64,000 nt of DNA from Viridibacterium sp035456105 (GCA_035456105.1 DATIDV010000003.1:29880-93879), one strand, 5' to 3'. Positions 35,600-44,997 are shown, numbered from the stretch's first letter. Notes: generated from the sequence alone by a model not told the origin. Translations and numbers: made by a program.

Positions 35600-36883
35600 T
35601 CACACCTCAGCCAGTGACTGCTCCAGGTCGGCCAGGATGTCGTCGATGTGCTCGATGCCGATTGACAGGCGCACTGTGTCCTCGGTGACGCCGGCCTTGA
35701 CCAGCTCCTCGACCGAGAGCTGGCGATGCGTGGTGGAGGCAGGATGGCAGGCCAGTGACTTGCTGTCGCCGATGTTCACCAGGCGTGTGATGAGTTTCAG
35801 TGCATCCTGGAAGCGCGCCCCGCCTTCGCGGCCGCCGCTCTTGCCAGCGTTGACGCCGAAGGTAAGGATGCCCGAGGGCTTGCCGCCCAGGTACTTCTTC
35901 GCCAATGCGTGATGCGGATGGTCTTCGAGCCCGGCGTAGTTCACCCAACCCACCTTGCTGTGCCCCTTGAGGAACTTCGCCACGGCAATGGTGTTGTCGA
36001 CGATGCGATCCATGCGGAGTGCCAGTGTCTCGATGCCCTGCAGGATCTGGAATGCATTGAACGGGCTGATCGCCGCGCCCATATTGCGCAGGGGCACCAC
36101 GCGCGCACGGCCGATGTAGGCGGCCGGGCCCAGCGCCTCGGTGTAGACCACGCCGTGGTAGGACACGTCCGGCTCGTTGAGGCGGCGGAAGCGTTCCTTG
36201 TGCTCGGCCCAGGGAAACTTGCCGGAATCGACAATGGCGCCGCCCAGGCTGGTGCCATGACCGCCGAGGTACTTGGTCAGCGAGTGCACCACGATGTCGG
36301 CGCCGTGCTCGATCGGCCGGCACAGGTAGGGCGAAGGCACCGTGTTGTCGACGATCAGCGGCACGCCGTGGCGGTGCGCGATCTCGGCCAGCGCCGCGAT
36401 GTCGGTGATGTTGCCCAGCGGGTTGCCGATGGTCTCGGCATAGATGGCCTTGGTGCGCGCGTCGATCAGCTTCTCGAAGCTCGCGGGGTCGCGGTAGTCA
36501 GCAAAGCGCGTGCTGATGCCGTACTGCGGCAGCGTATGTGCGAACAGGTTGTAGGTGCCGCCATACAGCGTGGCCGAAGAGACGATGTTGTCGCCGGCTT
36601 CGGCGATGGTCTGGATGGCGTAGGTGATAGCGGCCTGACCCGAGGCCAGCGCCAGCGCGGCAATGCCGCCTTCGAGCGCGGCGACGCGCTTTTCCAGCAC
36701 GTCCTGCGTCGGGTTCATGATGCGCGAGTAGATGTTGCCCGGCACCTTGAGGTCGAACAGGTCGGCGCCATGCTGCGTGTCATCGAAGGAATAGGCGACG
36801 GTCTGGTAGATCGGGACGGCCACCGCGTGCGTGGTGGGTTCGGGTGAGTAACCGGCATGCACGGCGAGCGTTTCGAATTTCAT
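35600..36883 (-). CDS. metY: O-acetylhomoserine sulfhydrylase
   Basis: Makes homocysteine from O-acetylhomoserine and sulfide. A 427-residue Cys/Met metabolism PLP enzyme with the start FETLAVHAGYSPEPTTHAVA, PLP lysine in HSLTKYLGGHGTSLGG near residue 210, and the long C-terminal region with SKSLACHPASTTHRQL typical of MetY. ATG 36883 is preceded by AAGGA. Members of this family can also accept selenide, which is notable next to selD/mnmH, but no evidence here shows such use. The 169 bases upstream hold no recognised riboswitch. Confidence 0.93.
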   Translation of the reverse strand: MKFETLAVHAGYSPEPTTHAVAVPIYQTVAYSFDDTQHGADLFDLKVPGNIYSRIMNPTQDVLEKRVAALEGGIAALALASGQAAITYAIQTIAEAGDNIVSSATLYGGTYNLFAHTLPQYGISTRFADYRDPASFEKLIDARTKAIYAETIGNPLGNITDIAALAEIAHRHGVPLIVDNTVPSPYLCRPIEHGADIVVHSLTKYLGGHGTSLGGAIVDSGKFPWAEHKERFRRLNEPDVSYHGVVYTEALGPAAYIGRARVVPLRNMGAAISPFNAFQILQGIETLALRMDRIVDNTIAVAKFLKGHSKVGWVNYAGLEDHPHHALAKKYLGGKPSGILTFGVNAGKSGGREGGARFQDALKLITRLVNIGDSKSLACHPASTTHRQLSVEELVKAGVTEDTVRLSIGIEHIDDILADLEQSLAEV

Positions 36884-37052
36884 GGCGTTCCTTGGTGTGA
36901 TCAGGGAAGCCAACGAGTATAGCCACGCCATTCCGGCGGACTTTGATCAAACCCTGCTAAGCATTGCGTTCGAGGCAAATCCCGTCAACAAGCCCAGGTG
37001 TTGTTACTCACATGTCCGCAGGGCAAGGCTGTCGCTGCGCCCCGAACCCGCC

Positions 37053-38696
37053 CTAGCCCAATCTGCGCCGCAACCAGGCGCTCAGCTGATCGACCACCAA
37101 CGCCAGCACCAGCATGGCGATGATGGCGCTGCACGCATTGGCGAGGCGGAACAGTGACAGCTCTACATGCAGCAGTTGTCCCAGGCCACCCGCGCCGACG
37201 AAGCCCATGATGGCCGCCATGCGGATATTGATTTCCCAGCGATACAGCGTGTAAGCCAGCCACTGCGGCGCGACTTGCGGTAGTGGCCCGTAGAGGAAAG
37301 CCAGCGCACGCGGCGCACCGCTTTCGCGCAAAGCCGCCTCTGCTGCGGGCGGCGTATTTTCCAGCGCCTCGGCGTACAGCCTGCCCAGCACGCCCGCCGT
37401 GTGGAATGCCAGCGCCAGCGTACCTGCGAAAGGCCCCAGCCCCACCGCCAGCACGGTGATCGTCGCCCACACAAGCTCGGGCACGGCACGCAACAGGTTC
37501 AGCACAAAGCGCACACATGCCTTTGCCATACGACCGTGACGCCCCGCTGCGGGAAGCGCCAGCACGACGGCAAGCAGCGCGGCCAGCAAGGTGCCCATGA
37601 GTGACAGGGAGAAGGTCTCGATCGCGCCCGAGGCAATCTTCGCCAGCAGCGTGGGCTTGATGGAAGGCGGGAAGAACTCACCGACAAAACGCGCCACGTC
37701 GGCCCCCGCCTGCTGACCGAACAAGGCGCCAAGATCCAGCCCCAGTGTGCGCCAGCACGCGACGATCAGAGCGACGAACAACAGCACGGAAAGCCAGCCG
37801 GACATTGCACGCACATTGAAACGGGCAGGCTCCTTGCGCGGCACATCATCCATCCAGCGCCGCAACAGATTCGATGCGCCATCCGCCAGCAGCACCAGCG
37901 CCAGAAATGCCATCAGGATGCTGGCGATCTCGCTACCGTTGAACGCCTTCATGGATTGATCCATGAGCTGCCCCAGCCCGCCCGCGCCCACCAGGCCCAT
38001 CACCACGGCTGCGCGCAGCGCGCATTCCCAGCGATACACGGAGTAGGACAGCAGCTCGCTCGCTGCCATCGGCAACAGGCCGTAGAACAAGGCGGCAAGC
38101 CGTCCGCCACCCGCCGCGAGAATCGCCTGCGCTGGTCGACGGTCGGTGGAATCCAGAATTTCTCCGAACACTTTCGCCAGCATGCCACCGTAAGTGAGCG
38201 CCAGCGCCAGCACAGCAGCGCTCGGCCCAAGCCCGAACACGCGCACGAAGAGCAGCGCCCACACGACCTCCGGAATGCCACGCAGGAACAAGGTAAGTCC
38301 GCGACCAACGGGGCGCACAAGGCTGCGCAAGCGCGACCGCGCATCGCAATTGACGGGGCCGATCGCGCTGATCGACAGCGCCTGCGTCGTGACAACGGCC
38401 AACGGCACCGCCAGCAACAATGCCATCAGCATTCCGATGCTGGCAATGGCAATGGTCTGCCACAGCGCGTCGAGCAATAGCCCGGCAAAGAAGGCATCGT
38501 GTGCGGGCGGATAGAAACCCGACAGGAAGCCACCAATGACATGCAGATTGCCGGGCGCCGTCAGCAGGCTGACGTCGACTCCCGCGAAATGCCCCAGCGG
38601 CCAGAGTGCGGCAAGGGCAAGCAACGCGCCGATGGCACGCCCCGTTGCCGCCGGATCGCGTCGCACGGTTTGCATGGCAGAAGTGCTCGCCGTCAT
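37053..38696 (-). CDS. phnE: Double-length PhnE/PtxC-type ABC transporter permease
   Basis: A 547-residue protein made of two PhnE-like permease domains in one chain (about residues 1-290 and 300-547), each with its own EAA-like loop: ILAAGGGRLAALFYGLLPMA in the first and LRESGAPRALAFLYGPLPQV in the second, and each ending GxVGAGGLGQL. It is the membrane part of an importer with the ATPase and receptor just upstream (3-base gap to the ATPase gene). The long gene may take up phosphonate or phosphite, or selenate; see the receptor entry. Confidence 0.9.
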   Translation of the reverse strand: MTASTSAMQTVRRDPAATGRAIGALLALAALWPLGHFAGVDVSLLTAPGNLHVIGGFLSGFYPPAHDAFFAGLLLDALWQTIAIASIGMLMALLLAVPLAVVTTQALSISAIGPVNCDARSRLRSLVRPVGRGLTLFLRGIPEVVWALLFVRVFGLGPSAAVLALALTYGGMLAKVFGEILDSTDRRPAQAILAAGGGRLAALFYGLLPMAASELLSYSVYRWECALRAAVVMGLVGAGGLGQLMDQSMKAFNGSEIASILMAFLALVLLADGASNLLRRWMDDVPRKEPARFNVRAMSGWLSVLLFVALIVACWRTLGLDLGALFGQQAGADVARFVGEFFPPSIKPTLLAKIASGAIETFSLSLMGTLLAALLAVVLALPAAGRHGRMAKACVRFVLNLLRAVPELVWATITVLAVGLGPFAGTLALAFHTAGVLGRLYAEALENTPPAAEAALRESGAPRALAFLYGPLPQVAPQWLAYTLYRWEINIRMAAIMGFVGAGGLGQLLHVELSLFRLANACSAIIAMLVLALVVDQLSAWLRRRLG

Positions 38697-38699
38697 GGC

Positions 38700-39500
38700 C
38701 TAGAAGGAATGCAGGGGAGCCGCAGGGGCAAACGCAGGCGCCGGTGAAGTCGGCAAGGCACGCTCGGATGCATACAGCGCCGTCAGGTCCTCTTGCGTCA
38801 CCTCACCAGCGGGCTTGTCAAACAGCATGCTGCCGTCGCGAATGCCGACGATGCGCGGGAAGCGTGCCAGCGCCAGTTCCACCGCGTGCAGGCTGGCAAT
38901 CAGCGTGGCGCCGCGTTGCCGTGCATCGTGCGCAAGAATGGCCAGCGTGTGATCAGCAAGGGCCGGGTCCATCGCGGACACCGGCTCATCAGCCAGCATC
39001 AGCTCGGCCTGCTGGTACAGCACGCGCGCAATGCCGACGCGTTGCAACTGCCCGCCGGAAAGCTGATCGCAGCGCGCATACAGCTTGTCGGTAAGATCGA
39101 GGTGCGCCAGGGCACTGCGTGCGCCGTCGCCATCCTGCGGATAGGCCAGCGAGGCCAAGGCCTTCCACATCGGCCAGACACCCAGACGCCCAGCCAGCAC
39201 AGCCGTCACAACACGCTGCCGCGGCGGCAAGGGAGGCGCCTGATGGATGCTACCCAGCTTGCTGCGCAAACGCTGACGCTGTTTCGCGGACAACGTCCAC
39301 GGATCTTCGCCGGCGAGGAAAACCGCGCCAGTCGTCGGACGCAATGCCGTTGCGAGGATTCGCAGCAGCGTGGTTTTGCCCGCACCGGAAGGGCCGATGA
39401 TGGCCACCTGCTCGCCCGCGGCGATCTCCAGATCGAGCGCACGCAAACCGGCATGACCATCGCCATAGGCAACGCCTGCCTGTTCAAGACGTATATGCAT
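38700..39500 (-). CDS. phnC: PhnC-type ABC transporter ATPase
   Basis: A 266-residue ATPase with Walker A GPSGAGKT at about residues 37-44, signature LSGGQLQRV, Walker B LMLADEPVSAMD and the switch histidine in ASLHAVELAL. It belongs to the PhnC-like group. The C-terminal 20 residues are alanine/proline rich. It follows the receptor gene by 60 bases and precedes the double permease by 3 bases. Confidence 0.9.
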   Translation of the reverse strand: MHIRLEQAGVAYGDGHAGLRALDLEIAAGEQVAIIGPSGAGKTTLLRILATALRPTTGAVFLAGEDPWTLSAKQRQRLRSKLGSIHQAPPLPPRQRVVTAVLAGRLGVWPMWKALASLAYPQDGDGARSALAHLDLTDKLYARCDQLSGGQLQRVGIARVLYQQAELMLADEPVSAMDPALADHTLAILAHDARQRGATLIASLHAVELALARFPRIVGIRDGSMLFDKPAGEVTQEDLTALYASERALPTSPAPAFAPAAPLHSF

Positions 39501-39560
39501 ATCGGGTTATGGATCGACGCGGCGGCGCAGCCCGGACTGGCTGGCGCCGCTACGCAGAAA

Positions 39561-40427
39561 TCACTCCAGCAGGCCAGCGGCCTTGCCGGCGCTCTCGATG
39601 CCCAGGTAGTTCTCCGCCTTGGTCGGGATGAACTTCGAAGCGCGCTGCAGCTCAAGCACTTCCTTGTGCTGCGGGTTCGCCGGATCAAGCTTGAGGAACG
39701 CCTCACGCAGCTTCTTCACGATCGCCGGATCCAGATCGCCGCGCACGGTCCAGTTGTAGTCGAAGTAAGGCGGCGTGACATAGAAGACGTGCACCTTGTT
39801 CGTATCAACCTTGCCGGTCTCGACCAGCTTGTCCCACACCGAAGCGTTGAGCACGCCCGCATCGGCGCGGCCCGATTGCACGAAGGCCACCGTCGCGTCA
39901 TGCGCACCGGAGAAAGCGACCGTCTTGAAATCCTTGTCGGGATTGAGGCCGGCCTTGCCCAGATAGAAGCGCGGCATCAGGTGGCCGGACGTCGACGACG
40001 GCGCACCGAAAGCGAAGGTCTTGCCCTTCAGATCAGCCAGCGTCTTGATCGCCGGATCAGCCGTGATGAAACGGCTGGTGAAGATTGCATCTTCGGCACG
40101 CTGCACGAGTGGCACGGCCGTGCCACCGGTACGCGCCTTGGCCTGCACAAAGGTGAAGCCGCCAAGCCATACGAGATCGAGACGCTTGGCGCCCAGCGCC
40201 TCTACGACGCCGGCATAGTCGGTGACCGGCACGAAGCTGACCGGCATGCCGAGTTCCTTTTCGAGGTACTTGCCGAGCGGCGCGAACTTGCGCTGCAACT
40301 CGGTCGGCGATTCATCGGGAATCGCCGAGACGCGCAAGGTGGTTTGAGCCAGGGCAGGGAAGACACAAACGGCGCAGGCGAGCGCCGCCAGACCGCGCAA
40401 GACGCGCTGACGGAAATTCAGTGACAT
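39561..40427 (-). CDS. PhnD-type receptor, probable selenate/phosphonate-class binding protein
   Basis: A 288-residue receptor with a Sec signal peptide (cleavage near ALAQ). The mature start LRVSAIPDESPTELQRKFAP, followed by PVTDYAGVVEAL, LVWLGGFTFVQA and PLVQRAEDAIFTS, fits the PhnD superfamily branch that I recall being annotated as putative selenate ABC transporter receptors, found in genomes with selD and mnmH. Both genes are only 6-8 kb away. Phosphonate or phosphite remain alternatives; no C-P lyase or phosphite dehydrogenase gene is present. ATG 40427 has GGAG 8 bases upstream. It is first in a receptor-ATPase-permease operon. Confidence 0.8.
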   Translation of the reverse strand: MSLNFRQRVLRGLAALACAVCVFPALAQTTLRVSAIPDESPTELQRKFAPLGKYLEKELGMPVSFVPVTDYAGVVEALGAKRLDLVWLGGFTFVQAKARTGGTAVPLVQRAEDAIFTSRFITADPAIKTLADLKGKTFAFGAPSSTSGHLMPRFYLGKAGLNPDKDFKTVAFSGAHDATVAFVQSGRADAGVLNASVWDKLVETGKVDTNKVHVFYVTPPYFDYNWTVRGDLDPAIVKKLREAFLKLDPANPQHKEVLELQRASKFIPTKAENYLGIESAGKAAGLLE

Positions 40428-40512
40428 GAGTGACTCCAGAAAACCATCCGGGCGCATGGTGATCGCCGGGATTTACACGAAAGGACCAGCATGGGGCGGT
40501 ACGCAGACCGCT

Positions 40513-40533
40513 GGCGCCGATTATACCGGCGCC
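40513..40533 (-). promoter_or_regulatory. Consensus -10 inside a perfect 21-bp palindrome upstream of the PhnD-type operon
   Basis: GGCGCCG, seven-base centre, CGGCGCC. Read on the minus strand the centre is GTATAAT, a consensus -10 box, 86 bases upstream of the receptor ATG. A perfect inverted repeat framing a -10 is a typical repressor operator layout. No clear -35 at 17 bases is seen. Confidence 0.55.
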
Positions 40534-40553
40534 CCGCCCGGGTCTCATGTGGT

Positions 40554-41654
40554 TTAAAGGTGCTCGGCCATGATCCGGCGATAGAACTCGTGGAAGTGCT
40601 GCATGCCGTCTTCCATCGGCGACTGGTACGGCCCCCATTCGTTGCGGCCTTCCTTGTACAGCGCAAGACGGCCGCGATCCATGCGCTCGCCGATCTCGTC
40701 ATCCTCGATCGCTGTTTCCATGTAGGCCGCGCGCTCGGCTTCGATGAACTCCGGTTCGAAGGCAGCGATTTCCTCGGGGTAGTAGAACTCGACCACGTTG
40801 AGGGTCTTGTCCACGCCTTGCGGAATGAGATGACTGACGACCAGCACGTGCGGATACCACTCGACCATGATGTTCGGGAAGTAAGTCAGCCAGATCGCAC
40901 CGTGTGGTGGCAATTCGCCCTGGTAGTAGTCACGCACCGCCTGCTGCCAGCGCCCGTATGCGGCGCTGCCAGCCTTGGCCAGATTGGTGATGCCGACACG
41001 CTGCACGGAATACCAGTCACCAAATTGCCAGGCGAGATCATCACAGGTGACGAAATTGCCGAGACCCGGATGGAATGGCGCGACGTGGTAGTCCTCGAGA
41101 TAGACCTCGATGAAGGTCTTCCAGTTGTAGTTGCAGACGTGATGCTCGACGTGATGCAGCACGTAGCCGTCGAAATTCAGCTCGCTGGCGACGTTCATGC
41201 CAGCCAGATCGGCATTGGCCGAGCGCGGTCCCTTGAACAACAAGCCATTCCAGGATTCGAGCTTCTTGCGGTCGAGATTCAGGCAGGGATTGTCCGGAAA
41301 CTGCGGCGCACCGATCAGCTGGCCGTCATTCTTGTAGGTCCAGCGGTGGATCGGGCACACCACGTTCTGCGCCTGCCCGCGGCCTTCGAGCATGATGGCC
41401 TGACGATGGCGGCAAATATTGGACATGAGGTGCACGCCATCATCTGCGTGCATCAGCAGACGGGCGTGGTCCATCCAGGCCAGCGACTGATAATCCCGCT
41501 TTTCCGGCACCATCAGCTCGTGCCCCACGTATCCCGGACCCGCATCGAAGAGCAGGCGCTTCTCCAGCTCGAAGATCTTTTCGTCGAAATAGGCCGACAC
41601 CGGCAGTTGAGATACGGCCGGTGCAAGTTGAGAACGTGAAGCGCCTTGGGACAT
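40554..41654 (-). CDS. Rieske non-heme iron oxygenase, alpha-subunit type
   Basis: A 366-residue protein with a Rieske [2Fe-2S] motif (CRHR near residue 81 and CPIH near 99) and a catalytic domain whose iron-ligand region reads LEDYHVAPFHPG near residue 185. This is the aromatic-ring-hydroxylating dioxygenase/choline monooxygenase-like fold; the substrate cannot be assigned. Reductase and ferredoxin genes are not adjacent. ATG 41654 lies 186 bases from divergent xseB. It ends about 125 bases before the PhnD-type operon on the same strand. Confidence 0.88.
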   Translation of the reverse strand: MSQGASRSQLAPAVSQLPVSAYFDEKIFELEKRLLFDAGPGYVGHELMVPEKRDYQSLAWMDHARLLMHADDGVHLMSNICRHRQAIMLEGRGQAQNVVCPIHRWTYKNDGQLIGAPQFPDNPCLNLDRKKLESWNGLLFKGPRSANADLAGMNVASELNFDGYVLHHVEHHVCNYNWKTFIEVYLEDYHVAPFHPGLGNFVTCDDLAWQFGDWYSVQRVGITNLAKAGSAAYGRWQQAVRDYYQGELPPHGAIWLTYFPNIMVEWYPHVLVVSHLIPQGVDKTLNVVEFYYPEEIAAFEPEFIEAERAAYMETAIEDDEIGERMDRGRLALYKEGRNEWGPYQSPMEDGMQHFHEFYRRIMAEHL

Positions 41655-41759
41655 CCGCTAAAACCTCCAATACCCCGTCGAGAGACATACAAGACGGAAG
41701 GCCTGCTCCAATATCCTCGCAATCGGCAAGGATGCTGGGAACAGGCCCGAACAATAAAT

Positions 41760-41765
41760 TATAAT
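41760..41765 (+). promoter_or_regulatory. Probable -10 box upstream of xseB-ispA-dxs
   Basis: TATAAT lies 76 bases before the xseB ATG in an AT-rich patch (ACAATAAATTATAATCG). No convincing -35 is found at the right distance, so confidence is modest. Confidence 0.45.
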
Positions 41766-41840
41766 CGCTGGCCTCTCCCAAGGTAAGCGCGGCATGCCGG
41801 ATTCGCCGAAAAGCGCGCTCAACCTCAATGAAAGCAGTAC

Positions 41841-42122
41841 ATGGCCTCGCCAAAAGCCCCGCAATCCGCAAAGTCCGACGCCAAGGCCGCACCTGTCAGT
41901 GGCGCACCTGAACGTTTTGAAGATGCGGTGAGCGAACTCGAACAGATCGTCGCTGCGATGGAAACCGGCACGCTCTCACTCGAAGAGTCACTCGCGCGCT
42001 TCCAGCGCGGCACGGAACTGCTGCGTCACTGCCGTGGCGCGCTGGAGTCAGCCGAGCAGCGCATCCGCGTCCTGCAGGACGGCGAATTGCGCGATATGCC
42101 TGCCGACCCTGACGACGAGTGA
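41841..42122 (+). CDS. xseB: Exodeoxyribonuclease VII small subunit
   Basis: A 93-residue protein with the XseB core: FEDAVSELEQIVAAMETGTL and LEESLARFQRGTELLRHC, two helices that wrap XseA. The N-terminal 25 residues are an Ala/Lys/Pro-rich extension beyond the E. coli length of 80. xseB-ispA-dxs is the classical gene order of proteobacteria. Confidence 0.95.
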   Translation: MASPKAPQSAKSDAKAAPVSGAPERFEDAVSELEQIVAAMETGTLSLEESLARFQRGTELLRHCRGALESAEQRIRVLQDGELRDMPADPDDE

Positions 42123-42135
42123 GCCAGAGAAACAG

Positions 42136-43038
42136 ATGATGGATGTCAGCAGCATGAAATTCCCGGAATGGATGGCCAGCGTACAACGCCGCACCGAGCA
42201 AGCCCTTGAACAGCGCCTGCCCGCCGCGCAACTGGCGCCGCAACGCCTGCACCAGGCCATGCGCTACGCCACCCTCGGCGGCGGCAAGCGCGTTCGTCCC
42301 CTGCTCGCCTTTGCGGCGGGCGAAATGACCGGTGCACCACCGGAACGCCTCGACGCTGTCGCCTGCGCGCTCGAATCCATCCACGTCTATTCGCTCGTGC
42401 ATGACGACATGCCGTGCATGGACGACGACGTCCTGCGCCGCGGCAAACCGACAGTGCATGTGCAATACGATCAAGCCACCGCGCTGCTGGTCGGCGATGC
42501 GCTGCAGACGCTGGCCTTCGAGCAGTTGTCGACGCCAGGACTGTTCGGTGACGCCAGCAATCAGTTGCGCGCCGTCGCCATGCTGGCAAAAGCCTCTGGC
42601 TCGCGCGGCATGGCCGGTGGCCAGGCCATCGACCTAGACTCCGTCGGCAAGTCAATCACGCGCGAAGAACTGGAGTTCATGCACATCCACAAGACCGGCG
42701 CGCTGATTCGTGCTGCGGTCATGCTGGGTGCGCTGGCCGGCTCGACGGATGACGCAACGCTCGACCGCCTCAACCATTTCGGCAAATGCATCGGTCTGCT
42801 GTTCCAGGTTGTCGACGACATCCTCGACGAAGTCGCCGACACCGCCACGCTTGGCAAGACTGCCGGCAAGGATGCCGCACAAGACAAACCCACCTATGTC
42901 AGCATCATCGGGCTGACGCCCGCCCGCACGCTGGCACGGGAGCTCGCCGAAGAAGCGCACAGCACGCTCGCCCCATTGGGCGCGAACGCGCAGCGCCTCA
43001 AGGAAATCACCGATTACATTGTCAGCCGGCCGTTTTGA
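42136..43038 (+). CDS. ispA: Farnesyl diphosphate synthase
   Basis: Condenses isopentenyl and dimethylallyl diphosphate to geranyl and farnesyl diphosphate. A 300-residue polyprenyl synthase with GGGKRVRPLL, the first aspartate-rich motif DDMPCMDDD (near residue 93) and the second, DDILDEVAD (near 230). ATG 42136 gives the E. coli length; other ATGs lie at 42139 and 42154. It sits 13 bases after xseB and 20 bases before dxs. Confidence 0.96.
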   Translation: MMDVSSMKFPEWMASVQRRTEQALEQRLPAAQLAPQRLHQAMRYATLGGGKRVRPLLAFAAGEMTGAPPERLDAVACALESIHVYSLVHDDMPCMDDDVLRRGKPTVHVQYDQATALLVGDALQTLAFEQLSTPGLFGDASNQLRAVAMLAKASGSRGMAGGQAIDLDSVGKSITREELEFMHIHKTGALIRAAVMLGALAGSTDDATLDRLNHFGKCIGLLFQVVDDILDEVADTATLGKTAGKDAAQDKPTYVSIIGLTPARTLARELAEEAHSTLAPLGANAQRLKEITDYIVSRPF

Positions 43039-43058
43039 GCGGTCGCCCCACGGAAAAC

Positions 43059-44948
43059 ATGTCCTCACCTTCTGCAGTGCCTTCCGGTACGCCCCTGCTC
43101 GACACGATCAACTCGCCAGCCGAGCTACGACAACTCGACCGTCGTCAGCTACCCACGCTCGCCGAAGAGTTGCGCGCCTTTCTGATCGAGTCCGTTTCGA
43201 AAACAGGCGGGCATCTGTCATCCAATCTCGGCACCGTCGAACTGACCATCGCCCTGCACTACGTCTTCAATACACCGGATGACCGTATCGTATGGGACGT
43301 GGGCCATCAAACCTACGGCCACAAGGTACTTACAGGGCGTCGCGAAGGCATGGCCACGCTGCGCCAGTACGAAGGTCTTTCGGGCTTTCCGAAACGCAGC
43401 GAAAGCGACTATGACACTTTCGGCACCGCGCATTCGTCGACCTCCATCTCCGCCGCCCTCGGCATGGCTGTTGCCGCCAAGCGCAAGGGCGAAGAGCGTC
43501 GTGCAATTGCCGTCATCGGCGACGGCGCAATGTCGGCCGGCATGGCTTTCGAAGCACTCAACAACGCCGGCGTCATGGATGCCGACTTGCTCGTAGTGCT
43601 CAACGACAACGAAATGTCGATCTCACCCCCCGTCGGTGCACTGACCAACATTCTCGCGCGCCTGCTGTCCGGCAGGACCTACAACTTCGCGCGCCGTGCA
43701 GGCGAGAAGGTTCTCGGCGTCGCCCCCAGCGTGCTGGAACTAGCCAAACGCGTCGAAGAGCATGTCAAAGGCATGGTTACGCCCGGCACGCTGTTCGAAG
43801 AATTCGGCTTCAACTACATCGGCCCTATCGACGGCCACGACCTCGACACATTGATCCCGACGCTGCAGAACCTGAGCAAGCTCAAGGGCCCGCAATTCCT
43901 GCACGTCGTCACGCGCAAGGGCCAAGGCTACAAGCTTGCCGAAGCCGACCCGATCCTCTATCACGGCGTCGGCAAGTTCGACCATAACGCCGGCATCCAG
44001 AGCAGCAAGGGCACGCCCAAGCTGACCTACACCCAGATTTTCAGCGACTGGATCTGTGACATGGCAGCGCAGGACGAGCGCCTCGTCGCCATCACTCCGG
44101 CGATGCGCGAAGGTTCGGGCCTGGTGCGCTTCGAGAAGGAATATCCGCAGCGCTACTTCGACGTCGGCATCGCTGAACAACACGCGCTGACTTTTGCAGC
44201 AGGCATTGCCTGCGAAGGCATGAAGCCGGTGGTGGCCATTTACTCCACCTTTCTGCAACGCGCCTACGATCAGCTGATCCACGACATCGCCCTGCAGAAC
44301 CTGCCCGTGATGTTCGCCATTGACCGAGGCGGCCTCGTCGGCGCAGACGGCGCGACGCACCACGGCGCCTTCGATCTGTCCTACATGCTATGCGTACCAA
44401 ATATGGTGATCATGGCACCCGCGGACGAGAACGAATGCCGGCAAATGCTCTATACCGCTTACAAGCTCGACGTGCCGACTGCCGTGCGCTACCCGCGTGG
44501 CGGCGGCCTCGGCACCACGCCACAGAAAGAAATGGCGTCACTGCCTGTCGGCAAGGGCGAGATTCGCCGCCAGGGCAAGCGCGTTGCCCTCCTCGCCTTC
44601 GGCAGCATGCTTGGCAGTGCGCTCGCAGCAGGGGAGTCGCTCGACGCAACCGTCGCCAACATGCGCTTCGTCAAACCCATCGATGCGGAGCTGGTTCTCG
44701 AGCTTGCACGTAGCCATGAACTCCTCGTCACGCTCGAAGAGAATGCAGTCATCAGCGGCGCTGGCAGCGAAGTATCGCGCGTACTTGAAGACGCAGGCGT
44801 CACTGCACAAACCTTGCGCCTCGGCCTGCCCGACCGCTTCATCGATCACGGCGACCAGCAACAACTTCTAGCCGAGATCGGGCTGGAAACGCAGCAGATC
44901 ATTGAGCGCGTTACGGCTCGACTGAACAAGTCCGCCACGCAAGGCTGA
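43059..44948 (+). CDS. dxs: 1-Deoxy-D-xylulose-5-phosphate synthase
   Basis: First enzyme of the MEP isoprenoid pathway; makes DXP from pyruvate and glyceraldehyde 3-phosphate with thiamine diphosphate. The 629-residue protein shows HLSSNLGTVELTIALHYVF, the ThDP motif GDGAMSAGMAFEALNNAG, the catalytic-Glu region FDVGIAEQHALTFAAG and DRGGLVGADGATHHG. ATG 43059 has CGGAAAA upstream. It completes xseB-ispA-dxs and supplies precursors for IspA and, through DMAPP, MiaA. Confidence 0.97.
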   Translation: MSSPSAVPSGTPLLDTINSPAELRQLDRRQLPTLAEELRAFLIESVSKTGGHLSSNLGTVELTIALHYVFNTPDDRIVWDVGHQTYGHKVLTGRREGMATLRQYEGLSGFPKRSESDYDTFGTAHSSTSISAALGMAVAAKRKGEERRAIAVIGDGAMSAGMAFEALNNAGVMDADLLVVLNDNEMSISPPVGALTNILARLLSGRTYNFARRAGEKVLGVAPSVLELAKRVEEHVKGMVTPGTLFEEFGFNYIGPIDGHDLDTLIPTLQNLSKLKGPQFLHVVTRKGQGYKLAEADPILYHGVGKFDHNAGIQSSKGTPKLTYTQIFSDWICDMAAQDERLVAITPAMREGSGLVRFEKEYPQRYFDVGIAEQHALTFAAGIACEGMKPVVAIYSTFLQRAYDQLIHDIALQNLPVMFAIDRGGLVGADGATHHGAFDLSYMLCVPNMVIMAPADENECRQMLYTAYKLDVPTAVRYPRGGGLGTTPQKEMASLPVGKGEIRRQGKRVALLAFGSMLGSALAAGESLDATVANMRFVKPIDAELVLELARSHELLVTLEENAVISGAGSEVSRVLEDAGVTAQTLRLGLPDRFIDHGDQQQLLAEIGLETQQIIERVTARLNKSATQG

Positions 44949-44970
44949 CGACGCAGCGCACCAAGCTCGA

Positions 44971-44997
44971 AGCCGCGGATTAATTCGCGGCTTTTTT
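44971..44997 (+). terminator. Intrinsic terminator of the dxs operon
   Basis: AGCCGCG, eight-base loop, CGCGGCT followed by a run of T residues, 22 bases after the dxs stop. Confidence 0.88.

Noticed and set aside
34069..36883. trpB2-metY as horizontally acquired because of slightly higher GC3
   Set aside because: The difference from neighbours is small and gradual; nothing like the step seen in treS.
36884..37052. SAM riboswitch upstream of metY
   Set aside because: No conserved riboswitch core could be recognised in the 169-base gap by eye.
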